64,000 nt of DNA, taken from NCBI RefSeq assembly GCF_017377795.1, contig NZ_JAFRDR010000001.1, forward strand, positions 62,001 through 126,000. The letters run 5' to 3'. Below, piece after piece: positions 7,826-16,224 of this stretch. The position numbers and the translations under genes were made by a program. Origin of the DNA: Williamsia soli (GTDB taxonomy: Bacteria; Actinomycetota; Actinomycetes; Mycobacteriales; Mycobacteriaceae). The notes beneath the pieces are model-generated. The model was given only the letters and a program-made list of their open reading frames with translations, did no database searches and was not told the DNA's origin. The first letter of the stretch is position 1; the number at the start of each line of letters is the position of its first letter.

Positions 7826-8629
7826 TTAGATGTGGTTGAGGTCAAGGCTCTGTAGCCAGGAGGCGATGAGTGATGCTGCCTGCTCCCAGTAAGTGTCGAG
7901 CATGATGCAGTGGCCGGATCCCGGTATGACATTTGATCGGGTGTTGTAGAAGTCGGCAGTGGCCCGTACGTCGTCGATGCTGACCATAGCGTCGTGTTCG
8001 GCTCCGACAACGAGGACCGGGGCGTCTGTAGGCGACGGCTTGTGCCGGATTGGGGCGCGTGATTGCGCCACCGCCAGGGCGCTCTCGTTCTGCAGCCTGG
8101 CGACAGTTCGGGTGATGGTCAGCTCCGGAGTGTCTGCGGTGAAGAAGAGCTGCCTGGCCAACGCTCGCGTCCCGAATAGATGTAGCTGTTGACCGGTGAT
8201 CGCGGCGCGCGCCGCGGCGACCGGGTGGCGTCGAACGGTACGCAATGCTGTGGATCGGGTACCTGATGGTGAATTGGACGCCAAGAGCACCATGGCGGGC
8301 ACTGGCAGGGAGTGGGCCACCCGCTGGACGATGGTTCCGCCGAGAGAATGGCCGATGAGCACTGGCCGGCGGTGAAATTTCGTCACTGTGTGGCGCACGT
8401 CGTCGGCGTAGTCATTGAGGTCGGTTCGCCACAGTGGCCGGTCGGTGTCGCTGGTGCCATGGGCTCGTAAACTCAATGCAGCGCAATCAAATCCGGCAGT
8501 GGCGAAGAAGTCCAGGAAGTGCTCCTCCCAGCACCACTGCCCCAGGCAACCGCCGTGGACAAACAGCAGCGGAGGATGATCTGTAGAGCCCATCGCTGTG
8601 CGCGTGACGACTTCGAGCGCAATAGACAT
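7826..8629 (-). CDS. alpha/beta-hydrolase fold protein
   Basis: A 267-residue hydrolase. Oxyanion-hole region LLFVHGGCLGQWCWEEHFLD, nucleophile elbow GHSLGG, acid-bearing segment VLVVGAEHDAMVS and catalytic His in GSGHCIMLD are all present in order, so it should be active. The lid lies between the nucleophile and the acid. It stands alone, with no regulator beside it. The substrate is probably a small ester, amide or lactone and cannot be assigned. Confidence 0.92.
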   Translation of the reverse strand: MSIALEVVTRTAMGSTDHPPLLFVHGGCLGQWCWEEHFLDFFATAGFDCAALSLRAHGTSDTDRPLWRTDLNDYADDVRHTVTKFHRRPVLIGHSLGGTIVQRVAHSLPVPAMVLLASNSPSGTRSTALRTVRRHPVAAARAAITGQQLHLFGTRALARQLFFTADTPELTITRTVARLQNESALAVAQSRAPIRHKPSPTDAPVLVVGAEHDAMVSIDDVRATADFYNTRSNVIPGSGHCIMLDTYWEQAASLIASWLQSLDLNHI

Positions 8630-8821
8630 CTCGAGAATGATCTAAGTCGTAGTCGGGAAGCGTTGTGGATGTGGTGGGTACCAGCAACCCGCAACCGTGA
8701 CTGCGGTTGCCAGTGAAGTGCCCCAGACAATTTGGGTCCACCGCGGCGACAACTCAGATTCGCTCGAAGCGTCGGTGTGCATGCCTTCACAGTCGCACGG
8801 CACGGAGGTAACCGCCCTTGG

Positions 8822-9904
8822 TTACTTACGGTTGCCGGAGTCTGGTGTGGTGCCGAATGGCGTATGGGTTCGACGGTCTGCGCGTTGACGTTGTCGTGCG
8901 CCGTACGCTGCTGCTGTGACGGCGTCGTCGTCTTCCATCCCCGATCCCAAGGCGCCGCCCAGGGTGGATACCGCAGCCACCAGCCACGTCATTGTCGCCA
9001 GGGTTGCAAAGTCAAAGGGCTGTCCGGTGTTGTCGGTGACCATCTGTGGCGGCAGGGTCCACCATGCGGTGAACAGCAGTAGTAGGTAGACCCCGGCGTG
9101 AAAAACGATGACCCCGATGGTGAGGGTGAGGACGGTGGATGCGTTGTAGAGGACGGCGCGTTCCCGGTCACTAGCGCCGTGGGGGCGTTCCCACAACTTG
9201 TGTTCGATGATGAGCCAAGCGATCAGCGCCACGCTGGCCAAAACCGTTACCGCCGTCAGGCGCCAAGGACCCATCGTTGTCGAGAGCTGCCACATGGTCG
9301 GGTAGGCCAGACTCACCGCTCCGGTGGCAAAAGCAGCCATCATCACTTTCGACATCCCGGTGACGACATTCCAGGGCCGGTTCGCATACACCATTCCGCC
9401 GAGTAGTCGCAGCCTCGAAAGAGCTGAGGGTGCAAGATACCGAACCCTACTGCCGTCCTCGGACCGTGTCAGTCGGCCCTCGGGGTGGTTGTCCTGACTC
9501 GAGGGGTGGACGACTTCGGCCACTGCGGCCTGGGTCAAGGCTCGTACGCGGCGGTCAACGGCGATGCCACCGAGGCCGGGTACCGATATGACTGCGAATC
9601 GGTCGGGCACGCTGATGTCTGCGATGACTGGTGTCGTGCCGTCGTCACGTCGCGGTAAGTCCGTGAGGTAGAGGACCATGTCCTCCGTGCGACTTGCCGG
9701 GTCGATGAGGTCGACAATCTCATCCATGGACGCATCATCGTCCAACGGGTACGCATCGCTGTGCACAGTTACGTCCCACTGGACGCCATCCGAGCCTGCC
9801 TCATCGGACTCGTTACGCAAGGCGTCGGCCACGTGTTCGGCGATACCGGCTGGTGCGCCAGTATCGGTGACAAACAATAGTGTCTGTACTTCCCCCGTTG
9901 ACAT
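8822..9904 (-). CDS. uncharacterised actinobacterial membrane protein
   Basis: About 360 residues. The N-terminal half is soluble and alternates strands and helices (TLLFVTDTGAPAGIAEHVAD, DMVLYLTDLPRR, FAVISVPGLGG). The C-terminal half has four transmembrane segments, for example MSKVMMAAFATGAVSLAYP, LTAVTVLASVALIAWLII and LTLTIGVIVFHAGVYLLLL, followed by a charged tail. ATG 9904 is chosen; a TTG at 9937 is possible. A soluble nucleotide-like fold joined to a membrane bundle suggests a signalling or transport-associated role, but I know no defined function. Confidence 0.75.
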   Translation of the reverse strand: MSTGEVQTLLFVTDTGAPAGIAEHVADALRNESDEAGSDGVQWDVTVHSDAYPLDDDASMDEIVDLIDPASRTEDMVLYLTDLPRRDDGTTPVIADISVPDRFAVISVPGLGGIAVDRRVRALTQAAVAEVVHPSSQDNHPEGRLTRSEDGSRVRYLAPSALSRLRLLGGMVYANRPWNVVTGMSKVMMAAFATGAVSLAYPTMWQLSTTMGPWRLTAVTVLASVALIAWLIIEHKLWERPHGASDRERAVLYNASTVLTLTIGVIVFHAGVYLLLLFTAWWTLPPQMVTDNTGQPFDFATLATMTWLVAAVSTLGGALGSGMEDDDAVTAAAYGARQRQRADRRTHTPFGTTPDSGNRK

Positions 9905-10132
9905 AAACGCGTGAATACCCGCTCTGCCTCGACTCAAACCTCCCGCCTCCGCTCAAACCTTGCGCATCGTCCCGAAGCCACTGCAACATGTTCTGCGACC
10001 GGCAAAAGTACCTAGGATAACGAAATACTCTGGAACGAAGGTCGTTTCGACTCTGGGTACCAGGGCCCAGCCCCGCCAGCCTTGGTGCCCCAAGGTCTGG
10101 CGGTACGTGCAGCTGCCCGGAGCCGGTCTCGT

Positions 10133-10921
10133 ATGTTTACTGCTATGCCTTCTATAGACGCGCTGGGTCGATCGATCCATTACCTCGACGAGGGAAGCGG
10201 TCCTGCTGTCCTCTTCGCGCACGGATTCTTCATGGACGCAACAATGTTCGCGCCGCAGATGACCGCATTTCGAGATACCCACAGAGTGATCAGCTGGGAC
10301 CTGCGCGGGCACGGTGAGTCGGCCGCGGATCGTGCCCCGTTCACGTACTGGGATCAGGCGGCGGACGGGTTCGCCCTGATGGATGCGCTCGATATCGACT
10401 CGGCAGACGTCGTCGGGATGTCGCAGGGCGGCTACGTCGCGCTGCGGATGGCGCTGGCCGAACCATCGCGAGTAAACCGTCTTGGTCTCATCGACACCCA
10501 AGCGGTGGCCGCTTCGGCCGAAGAGAAGGCGGGCTACGGGGCGTTGTTCGAGCAGTGGCTCGCGCACGGTCCGACCGACGAACTGGCGCTGCCCTTGGCG
10601 CAGCAGATCGTGGGTGAGCCCGAGCTCGTTCAGGAGTGGGTCGGGCGCTGGCGGCGGCGCGACCCAGAGCTGATCAGGTATGCCGCCGACTGCATCCTGA
10701 ACCGCGACGACATCACCGCTCGCCTCGGCGACATCACGTGTCCCGCCGCCATCATCCACGGGTCGGCGGATCAGGCAATCCCGGTGTCCGAAGCCGAGCG
10801 CCTGCACACTGACATTTCTGGCGAATCGACGTTGACCATCATCGATGGAGCCCCGCATGCGGCGAGTCTGACGCATCCTGTCGAAGCGAATACCGCTATT
10901 GCCGAGCTGCTTTCCCGGTGA
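10133..10921 (+). CDS. alpha/beta-hydrolase fold protein
   Basis: About 262 residues. Motifs in order are VLFAHGFFMDATMF (oxyanion region), SWDLRGHGES, nucleophile elbow GMSQGGY, acid region IIHGSADQAIP and His in DGAPHAASL. The set is complete and consistent with an active esterase or lactonase-like enzyme. The start is uncertain: ATG 10133 has GGAG ten bases upstream, and ATG 10145 is also possible. The gene is convergent with, and overlaps by 26 bases, the MmyB-type regulator. Confidence 0.9.
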   Translation: MFTAMPSIDALGRSIHYLDEGSGPAVLFAHGFFMDATMFAPQMTAFRDTHRVISWDLRGHGESAADRAPFTYWDQAADGFALMDALDIDSADVVGMSQGGYVALRMALAEPSRVNRLGLIDTQAVAASAEEKAGYGALFEQWLAHGPTDELALPLAQQIVGEPELVQEWVGRWRRRDPELIRYAADCILNRDDITARLGDITCPAAIIHGSADQAIPVSEAERLHTDISGESTLTIIDGAPHAASLTHPVEANTAIAELLSR

Positions 10922-11633
10922 TGCCGAGGTACAGCTGCAGGTGGAGTCGGGTGGGGTCGGGCCACACTTGAGCGGTCAACGTCAGGTCGACGTCATGGTC
11001 GAGGTCTCGGACCAGCATCTGAGACGACTGGCGCCCCTCGAAGACCTCCTGGTCGCTCCAGAACGCGCGGAACTGTTCGCTGACGAAACACTGCGCCAGC
11101 ACCTCGTCGTATTCCCCGGGATACATGACCATGAGATGGCGCAGCCAGCCGATCGTCAGCCGTGCTTCGGCCTCCCATTCGAGCATGATGCGATGGGAGT
11201 CGGGTACGAGAAAGAACCAACAGAGGACGTTTCCCACTGTCTCGAGCCCGCGGTAGATCCGGTAGTAGTCGGTATTGGCATGCAGAACATTCCATTTCGA
11301 GTCGAGTATCGCCGCCAGATGCGGTGACAGCATGTCGACGTAGTCGATGTCGTCCTGGGTGATGCCGCCTGGCGGGATCTTGGGCGTTGCCGGCGAGAGC
11401 CCAGCAAGTCTGTAGAGGTGTCGAGTGTCTGTCGGGTTCAGTTGCAGTGCCTGGGACAGCTGATCCAAAACGTCCTTCGAAGGACGCTTCTGTTGCCCCT
11501 GTTCGATATGCGAGACATAAGTGTTGCTATAGCCGGTGATACGCGCGAGGTCGGACTGTGTGAGAGAAAGGGCCCGCCGGCGTTGGGCGACAAAGGTTCC
11601 CAATTGCGGGAGGTCTGTATTCTCGCGGCCCAA
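10896..11633 (-). CDS. XRE-family regulator with MmyB-like ligand-binding domain
   Basis: A 245-residue regulator. An N-terminal helix-turn-helix (residues 9-67; LSLTQSDLARITGYSNTYVS) is followed by an MmyB-like domain (about 85-240) containing HLAAILDSKWNVLHANTDYY and WEAEARLTIGWLRHL. Such proteins are one-component regulators often paired with redox or lipid enzymes. The start is TTG at 11633, supported by AGGTGGGG seven bases upstream; no ATG or GTG lies near. Two overlapping palindromes just upstream suggest autoregulation. The convergent hydrolase overlaps its 3' end. Confidence 0.9.
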   Translation of the reverse strand: MGRENTDLPQLGTFVAQRRRALSLTQSDLARITGYSNTYVSHIEQGQQKRPSKDVLDQLSQALQLNPTDTRHLYRLAGLSPATPKIPPGGITQDDIDYVDMLSPHLAAILDSKWNVLHANTDYYRIYRGLETVGNVLCWFFLVPDSHRIMLEWEAEARLTIGWLRHLMVMYPGEYDEVLAQCFVSEQFRAFWSDQEVFEGRQSSQMLVRDLDHDVDLTLTAQVWPDPTRLHLQLYLGITGKAARQ

Positions 11634-11647
11634 CAGACTGCCCCACC

Positions 11648-11681
11648 TATCACTTTGAGTGATACCACTGATAATGGTATC
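11648..11681. promoter_or_regulatory. two overlapping inverted repeats upstream of the MmyB-type regulator
   Basis: TATCACTTTGAGTGATA (11648-11664) has perfect 7 bp arms with a 3 bp centre. GATACCACTGATAATGGTATC (11661-11681) has perfect 7 bp arms with a 7 bp centre. The two share GATA. They begin 15 bp upstream of the TTG start and are probably operators. Confidence 0.55.
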
Positions 11682-11791
11682 GCGAGATCGTTGACGGACG
11701 GTTTACTGACTACCACACTCGAGACCAGGGGAAGCAAGAAGAGGTTGAACCGTCATTACTGAATCTGGCGATGACAAAGGGGGATCCGTCG

Positions 11792-12016
11792 ATGGGGGTC
11801 AAGGCAGACTGGGCCGTCGGTTATCCGGACGGGGGCATCGTCGAGTTCGGCTGCAACGAAGCCGCCGCAAAAGCCACGTTTGACATGCAGCGCTCGGCAA
11901 CCTGGACAACGACGGGGGAGTCCGTCCGCCCACGCTTACTCGCCAGGACAGATCGCCGCGGTCCGTACCGAGAGGTCGAGTACGACGCCGCATTGGCGCG
12001 AAGCGCGCAGTCTTAG
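11792..12016 (+). CDS. hypothetical small protein
   Basis: About 74 residues beginning MGVKADWAVGYPDGGIVEFG and ending in an Ala/Ser tail. ATG 11792 is preferred because GGGGG lies eight bases upstream; ATG 11771 is possible. The composition is protein-like, with several aromatic residues in the first half, but there is no signal peptide, membrane segment or recognised domain. It stands apart from its neighbours. Confidence 0.5.
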   Translation: MGVKADWAVGYPDGGIVEFGCNEAAAKATFDMQRSATWTTTGESVRPRLLARTDRRGPYREVEYDAALARSAQS

Positions 12017-12070
12017 ACGAGCGCCATTCGTCCAGAAGCTCTATCCGCGTCCCGCCGACGACGTCAAGTC

Positions 12071-12394
12071 TTACGAACCATTGTCGTGGCCGCGTGCGGA
12101 CTCCGGGCGGGGATACGCGCTGCGGTATTGAGACCGACGCAACCGCGCCATCCGGCTGGCCAAGTCCGGATCGTCGGTCTCATGCCGGTTCGAGATGATG
12201 ACTGCGACGGTGATGGACGCGAAGACAACGGCGACCACCACTCCGATGACTGCACCCAGCGCAGAACCGCCCGCCCAGAAGAAGAGAGCAAGCGCTACGC
12301 CCGCGAAGGTCGCCAGACCGCTCAGGAAGCCCACCCATCCCTTGGCTCGCAGGCGGATGATTCTGCGGCGCCGTCCGATAGCGTCTCCCGGCAT
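12071..12394 (-). CDS. small two-TM membrane protein
   Basis: About 107 residues. A basic N-terminus (RRRRIIRLRAKG) precedes two adjacent hydrophobic stretches, GFLSGLATFAGVALALFFW and ALGAVIGVVVAVVFASITVA. A charged C-terminal tail follows. ATG 12394 is chosen from AAGGGAC upstream; the open frame continues beyond it without coding character. The arrangement suggests a membrane hairpin with a cytoplasmic tail. The function is unknown. Confidence 0.65.
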   Translation of the reverse strand: MPGDAIGRRRRIIRLRAKGWVGFLSGLATFAGVALALFFWAGGSALGAVIGVVVAVVFASITVAVIISNRHETDDPDLASRMARLRRSQYRSAYPRPESARGHDNGS

Positions 12395-12662
12395 GTGATG
12401 TCCCTTCGATTGCGGATCGAGCGCGTCCGCCAGACCAGCTAGGCCGAACGCACGTCCTGAATGCAGCCTTGCCGGGCTGTCGAGAGTTGAATACCCATCG
12501 CCGGAACGGTTAAACGATCGACAACGTGACGCTAGGTCCATGTCGATGCGTCGCTCGACATCTGCGTGGCGGGACAGAGCGAAAAATGCCTCGCGCTCTC
12601 GTTACGGCGACTGTTAGCGTGGCGCTCCGCCCTATAGACCGACCTGAGCAAGGAATGAACAC

Positions 12663-12782
12663 ATGACCGCGATGACTGCCGCCACGGACGCCCTGCGTCC
12701 ACATCCGCGTCAACTATTCAGTCAGCTCACAAAGGTCTCATCATGTCTTCATCTTCGAGAGAATTCGCTTCTGCTCACCTGA
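12663..12782 (+). CDS. possible leader ORF overlapping rsgA
   Basis: A 39-codon frame starting ATG 12663 with AAGGA upstream. It crosses the rsgA start codon at 12743 in a different frame and ends at TGA 12780-12782. The peptide begins MTAMTAATDALRPHPRQLF. It could be a translated leader that couples or tunes rsgA translation, or chance. Codon use alone does not decide. Confidence 0.25.
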   Translation: MTAMTAATDALRPHPRQLFSQLTKVSSCLHLRENSLLLT

Positions 12783-13825
12783 TCGACCACGGTTGGAATG
12801 ATCGGGTGGCGCACATGTTCGCGCCCTTGACCGGCGCAAGCAGGGTTCCAGGGCGCGTTGTCTGCGTCTACCGAGGTCACTGCGACGTCGCTACCCCGGC
12901 CGGCACCGTTCGCGCGAGCACCCGGCCTCTGACCGGTGCCGATCCGATGTCGGCGGTGTGCACCGGTGACTGGGCGGTGGTCGAAACACCTCCTTCCCCG
13001 AGGTTGGTCGCGCTGCTGCCCCGCAGTAGTGCCCTCGTCCGTTCCACCGCGGATCGGACTTCCCGGCAACAGGTGCTGGCTGCCAACGTGGACACCGTCG
13101 TCATCACGGTGTCGGCCGCGACACCTGCCAGAAGGGCTCGGATCGAACGCCTGCTCGCCGTGGCCTGGGACAGCGGCGCCACGCCTGTCGTCGCGGTGAC
13201 CAAAGCCGACCTGTGCGAGGACGTGCTGGCATTCTCGGCTGACGTTTCGGCCGCAGCGGTGGGCGTTGATGTCGTCGTCACGAGCGCGACCACGACGGAG
13301 GGGCTCGATGCCCTGACATCGACGCTCGACGGCACTGCTGTGCTGATCGGACCGTCCGGCGCAGGCAAGTCGACGCTCGCGAACGCTTTGCTGGGTGAGG
13401 ACGCGCTCGCCACGGGGCCAGTACGTTCCGCGGACGGCAAGGGGAGGCACACGACCGTGCATCGTGAGCTGCGTCCGATGCCCGGAGGCGGGGTGCTCAT
13501 CGACACCCCTGGGCTGAGGGCGTTGGGTGTCGCGGATGTCGGCGCCGCGCTCGAGAACGTTTTCCGCGATATCGACCAACTCGCGAGGCAATGTGGTTTT
13601 CGCGATTGCACTCATCGCACGGAACCAGGTTGCGCGGTCGGTGATGCAGTCGCTGCTGGGCGGCTCGCTGCGGATCGGCTGGAGCGCTACTGCAAAATGA
13701 AACGGGAAAGCGACTGGGAGGCATCGCGTTCAGACCTCCGGGCGAGCAAGGAACGCAAGCGCCGTGACAAGGCGATCGCCAGGGACCAGCGGGCCATGTA
13801 CCGGTTCCGCGACCGACACCGCTGA
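12743..13825 (+). CDS. rsgA: ribosome small subunit-dependent GTPase RsgA
   Basis: A 360-residue circularly permuted GTPase that acts in late 30S maturation. An N-terminal OB-fold segment is followed by the GTPase domain in permuted order: TKAD (G4) comes before the P-loop GPSGAGKST, then the G2-like GKGRHTT and DTPGL (G3). The C-terminal zinc-binding pattern CGFRDCTHRTEPGC is intact. The final 30 residues are strongly basic, fitting rRNA contact. Start ATG 12743 lies just after a small leader frame. A nested inverted repeat begins at the base after the stop codon. Confidence 0.95.
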   Translation: MSSSSREFASAHLIDHGWNDRVAHMFAPLTGASRVPGRVVCVYRGHCDVATPAGTVRASTRPLTGADPMSAVCTGDWAVVETPPSPRLVALLPRSSALVRSTADRTSRQQVLAANVDTVVITVSAATPARRARIERLLAVAWDSGATPVVAVTKADLCEDVLAFSADVSAAAVGVDVVVTSATTTEGLDALTSTLDGTAVLIGPSGAGKSTLANALLGEDALATGPVRSADGKGRHTTVHRELRPMPGGGVLIDTPGLRALGVADVGAALENVFRDIDQLARQCGFRDCTHRTEPGCAVGDAVAAGRLAADRLERYCKMKRESDWEASRSDLRASKERKRRDKAIARDQRAMYRFRDRHR

Positions 13826-13900
13826 CCCTGAAAACCGGCACATAGCGGCGCTCCGAGGGGAATGCTCCCTCGGAGCCCACCTATACGTCGGTTTTCAGGG
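13826..13900. repeat. nested perfect inverted repeat after rsgA
   Basis: The outer arms CCCTGAAAACCG (13826-13837) and CGGTTTTCAGGG (13889-13900) are perfect 12 bp complements. The inner arms GCTCCGAGGG (13850-13859) and CCCTCGGAGC (13867-13876) are perfect 10 bp complements. ATAG and CTAT between them can also pair. The whole 75 bp folds as one long hairpin. No T-run follows, so it is not a standard intrinsic terminator. It may be an mRNA structure, a REP-like element or the leader of the next gene. Confidence 0.8.
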
Positions 13901-13997
13901 CGAAACATTCCTGTGGTCACCCGGGAACTTTCTGCTCTGCGGGGTGCTCTTACCTACAACAACCGAGAACGACCACCACCGAGCAAAGGAACACATC

Positions 13998-14213
13998 ATG
14001 AGCGTCGAAAACTACGACACCAACGCAGACGGCTACATCGACACCGTCCTGACCGACACCAACGGTGACGGCTGGGCCGACGTCGAAGAGTACGACACGA
14101 ACTTCGACGGCTGGACCGACACCGTCATGACCGACGTCGACTACGACGGCTGGAGCGACGTCACCGAATACGACACCGACTACGACGGCTACTTCGACAC
14201 CGTCGCCGCCTGA
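13998..14213 (+). CDS. 71-residue protein of five 13-residue calcium-loop-like repeats
   Basis: After six residues the protein consists entirely of five repeats of exactly 13 residues: units start at Asp7, 20, 33, 46 and 59, each of form D-x-[ND]-x-D-G-[YW]-x-D. The last four positions alternate: T-V-x-x in units 1, 3 and 5, V-x-E-Y in units 2 and 4. The acidic loop matches calcium-binding loops of EF-hand, dockerin or thrombospondin type 3 repeats. There is no signal peptide, so it should be cytoplasmic. Start ATG 13998 has AAAGGA upstream. It leads a five-gene plus-strand group. Metal binding is inferred. Confidence 0.85.
   Translation: MSVENYDTNADGYIDTVLTDTNGDGWADVEEYDTNFDGWTDTVMTDVDYDGWSDVTEYDTDYDGYFDTVAA
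14016..14210 (+). repeat. five tandem 39 bp coding repeats
   Basis: The repeats encode the 13-residue units of the small acidic protein. Recurrent words include CGACGGCT and GACACCG. The units diverge at third positions, so they look selected at the protein level rather than freshly duplicated. Confidence 0.8.
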
Positions 14214-14318
14214 GCCATCTCCGCCCCTGACGCCCACTGATCGCCCTGGCGATCGGTGGGCGTTGTGGTGCGTGGGGACCACTTGCCAGATCCTAATTAC
14301 TCATTTAGAGTAAAAGGC

Positions 14319-15245
14319 ATGAACACATGGCAAGCGGCGGAGGCGGTGGATCTGATCACCGCGGCCCGCAGTGCATTTGACGTCTTCGGGCCAGATTCTT
14401 CGACACCGGCAGGCAAGCGCGCCGGCCGACGGCTTCACCGCGCACTGATTGCTGCTGTACATCCAGACCGCGCAGTGGCCGCAGGCCTCGACCGTGCAGT
14501 CGCCGCCCAAGCGACCGCGGACCTGAATCGGCTCTACGACGCATGGGTGACAGTCGGCTCCAACGTTCAAGGCCCACATGTTGTCGGCCCTCGGAACGTC
14601 TTCGCGTTGAGGGAGCGCCTATGGGCCACACCTGCGACTGTCGCTTACGGCACCGAGGATCCGCTGGTACGTGTCGAGATCACGAGGGGCGCCGGGGTCA
14701 GCGCCCAGCCGCTCGGGTTCTTACGCGACGCGCTTGCGGCCCAACGGATGGATGCGTTCGTGCCCGAGGTTCTCGAGTCGGCGATCACCGACGGCCATCA
14801 GTGGATGGCCTACCGGTTACCGGCAGGCATGCGATCCCTGCGTGACGTGCACGCCGCCTACCCCGCAGGCCTCGACGGACGCGACTGGGCCTGGATGGCC
14901 CGCCGCATTCTGATGACTTTGGCTGCGGCCAATCGCACCCACGGTGCTCTGACGCTCGACACGGTGCTGATTCATCCCGACGAACATGGCGTGATGCTGA
15001 CCGGATGGGGGCCGGCGGGTCGTGGCTGCCACCTCGACGGGGCCGCAGTTGCTGACCTGTTCGCGATCATGCTGAATATTAAAGCTGCCCAGCAGGTCTC
15101 GTTCGCGAGGGCGTCCGAGCGGATCTCGCCGTCGAGGCAACTGCACGAATACGACCTGCTCTTGCAACGGCTATACGGAGAACGTCGATTCCGGCGTTTC
15201 ACGCTCGCCGACCAGACCACAGCGACATCCACCGGGATGCGCTGA
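14319..15245 (+). CDS. J-domain protein fused to a pseudokinase
   Basis: A 308-residue protein. Residues 1-77 resemble a J-domain, with the diagnostic HPD at 48-50 inside ALIAAVHPDRA and the helix ADLNRLYDAW. Residues about 100-260 resemble a protein-kinase fold: HGALTLDTVLI aligns with the catalytic loop and MLTGWG with the DFG loop. The catalytic Asp, the metal-binding Asn and the DFG Asp are all replaced, so it should not phosphorylate. It may recruit an Hsp70 or act as a scaffold. ATG 14319 follows the repeat protein by 105 bp and is 19 bp before the vWA gene. The domain calls come from motifs only. Confidence 0.7.
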   Translation: MNTWQAAEAVDLITAARSAFDVFGPDSSTPAGKRAGRRLHRALIAAVHPDRAVAAGLDRAVAAQATADLNRLYDAWVTVGSNVQGPHVVGPRNVFALRERLWATPATVAYGTEDPLVRVEITRGAGVSAQPLGFLRDALAAQRMDAFVPEVLESAITDGHQWMAYRLPAGMRSLRDVHAAYPAGLDGRDWAWMARRILMTLAAANRTHGALTLDTVLIHPDEHGVMLTGWGPAGRGCHLDGAAVADLFAIMLNIKAAQQVSFARASERISPSRQLHEYDLLLQRLYGERRFRRFTLADQTTATSTGMR

Positions 15246-15264
15246 ACGATAAAGGAGTATCACC

Positions 15265-16224
15265 ATGGGTGGAGGATATTGGGACACCAGCGCCTACCAG
15301 GCGGCCGCAGCGTCGCGCCGGACCGCCGGGGTCGACGACTTCGGTTACTCGGCGACCATGCGGAATGTCCCCCGTAACAAGCGCAAAGCCGCGCCGGCCC
15401 TCGACGTGTTCGGAGCCCGAACCCGCGAGGCCCGCGATTCGGACGAGCACCCGAACTCGACCCCGATCGTCGTGCTGTTCGACGTCACCGGATCGATGGG
15501 ACGCGTACCGATCACCGTGCAGCGGCGCCTTGCCGACCTGCTCGGGATGCTCACCAGGGGCGGATATGTCCAAGACCCGCAGATCATGATCGGCGCGATC
15601 GGTGACGACCAATTCGATTCTGTGCCATTGCAAATGGGACAGTTCGAATCCGACAACAGGATCGACGAGCAACTTCGCGACATCTACCTCGAGGGTGGCG
15701 GCGGGGGTGACAAGCGAGAAGGTTACGCGCTTGCCGCGTACTTCCTGAACACCCGTGCACAGACCGATGCCTGGGACAAACGCGGCAAGAAAGGATACGT
15801 CTTCATCATCGGTGATGAGATGAACAAGCAGATCCTGTTCGCGGAGTCGGTGCGCCGCTTCATCGGCGACGATTCCACCGAGAACATCGACGTCGAGCAG
15901 GTGTATCGCAGGCTGCAGGAGAGGTGGAATGTCTACTACGTCTTGCCGAACCTGACCAGCTACTACAACGATCCGGAGGTAGAAGCTCACTGGCAGGCCC
16001 TTGTCGGCGAGCGGTTTCTCAAGCTCGACAACCCGGACGGAGTTGCCGATCTGATCGCATTGACCATCGGCATCGTCGAGGACGCGATCTCACTCGAGGA
16101 GGGATTGGCGGATCTGCAGAGAGCAGGGGCGCCCACGGCCCCGGCCGTCGGCACCGCGCTTGCCCGGATACGCACCGGCACAGCCGTTGTCACCGACGGT
16201 GGCCGACTGCCGGCGGATCTGTGA
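15265..16224 (+). CDS. vWA-domain protein
   Basis: A 319-residue protein with a von Willebrand factor A fold, normally a metal-dependent protein-binding module. The MIDAS start DVTGSM is at 73-78 after VVLF. Further elements are a loop with GAIGDDQFDS, a glycine-rich EGGGGGDKREGY segment and VFIIGDEMN. AAGGAG precedes ATG 15265. The stop overlaps the start of the PurA paralogue (ATGA), so the two are translationally coupled. vWA proteins often work with J-domain, kinase or AAA partners in assembly or conflict systems. No partner ATPase is present here. Confidence 0.85.
   Translation: MGGGYWDTSAYQAAAASRRTAGVDDFGYSATMRNVPRNKRKAAPALDVFGARTREARDSDEHPNSTPIVVLFDVTGSMGRVPITVQRRLADLLGMLTRGGYVQDPQIMIGAIGDDQFDSVPLQMGQFESDNRIDEQLRDIYLEGGGGGDKREGYALAAYFLNTRAQTDAWDKRGKKGYVFIIGDEMNKQILFAESVRRFIGDDSTENIDVEQVYRRLQERWNVYYVLPNLTSYYNDPEVEAHWQALVGERFLKLDNPDGVADLIALTIGIVEDAISLEEGLADLQRAGAPTAPAVGTALARIRTGTAVVTDGGRLPADL

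Noticed and set aside
13950-14282. A 110-residue Val/Gly-rich minus-strand frame opposite the calcium-repeat gene
   Set aside because: Its apparent repeats (VVVDVG, VVFGDV) are just the reverse complement of the 39 bp coding repeats. No ribosome site.
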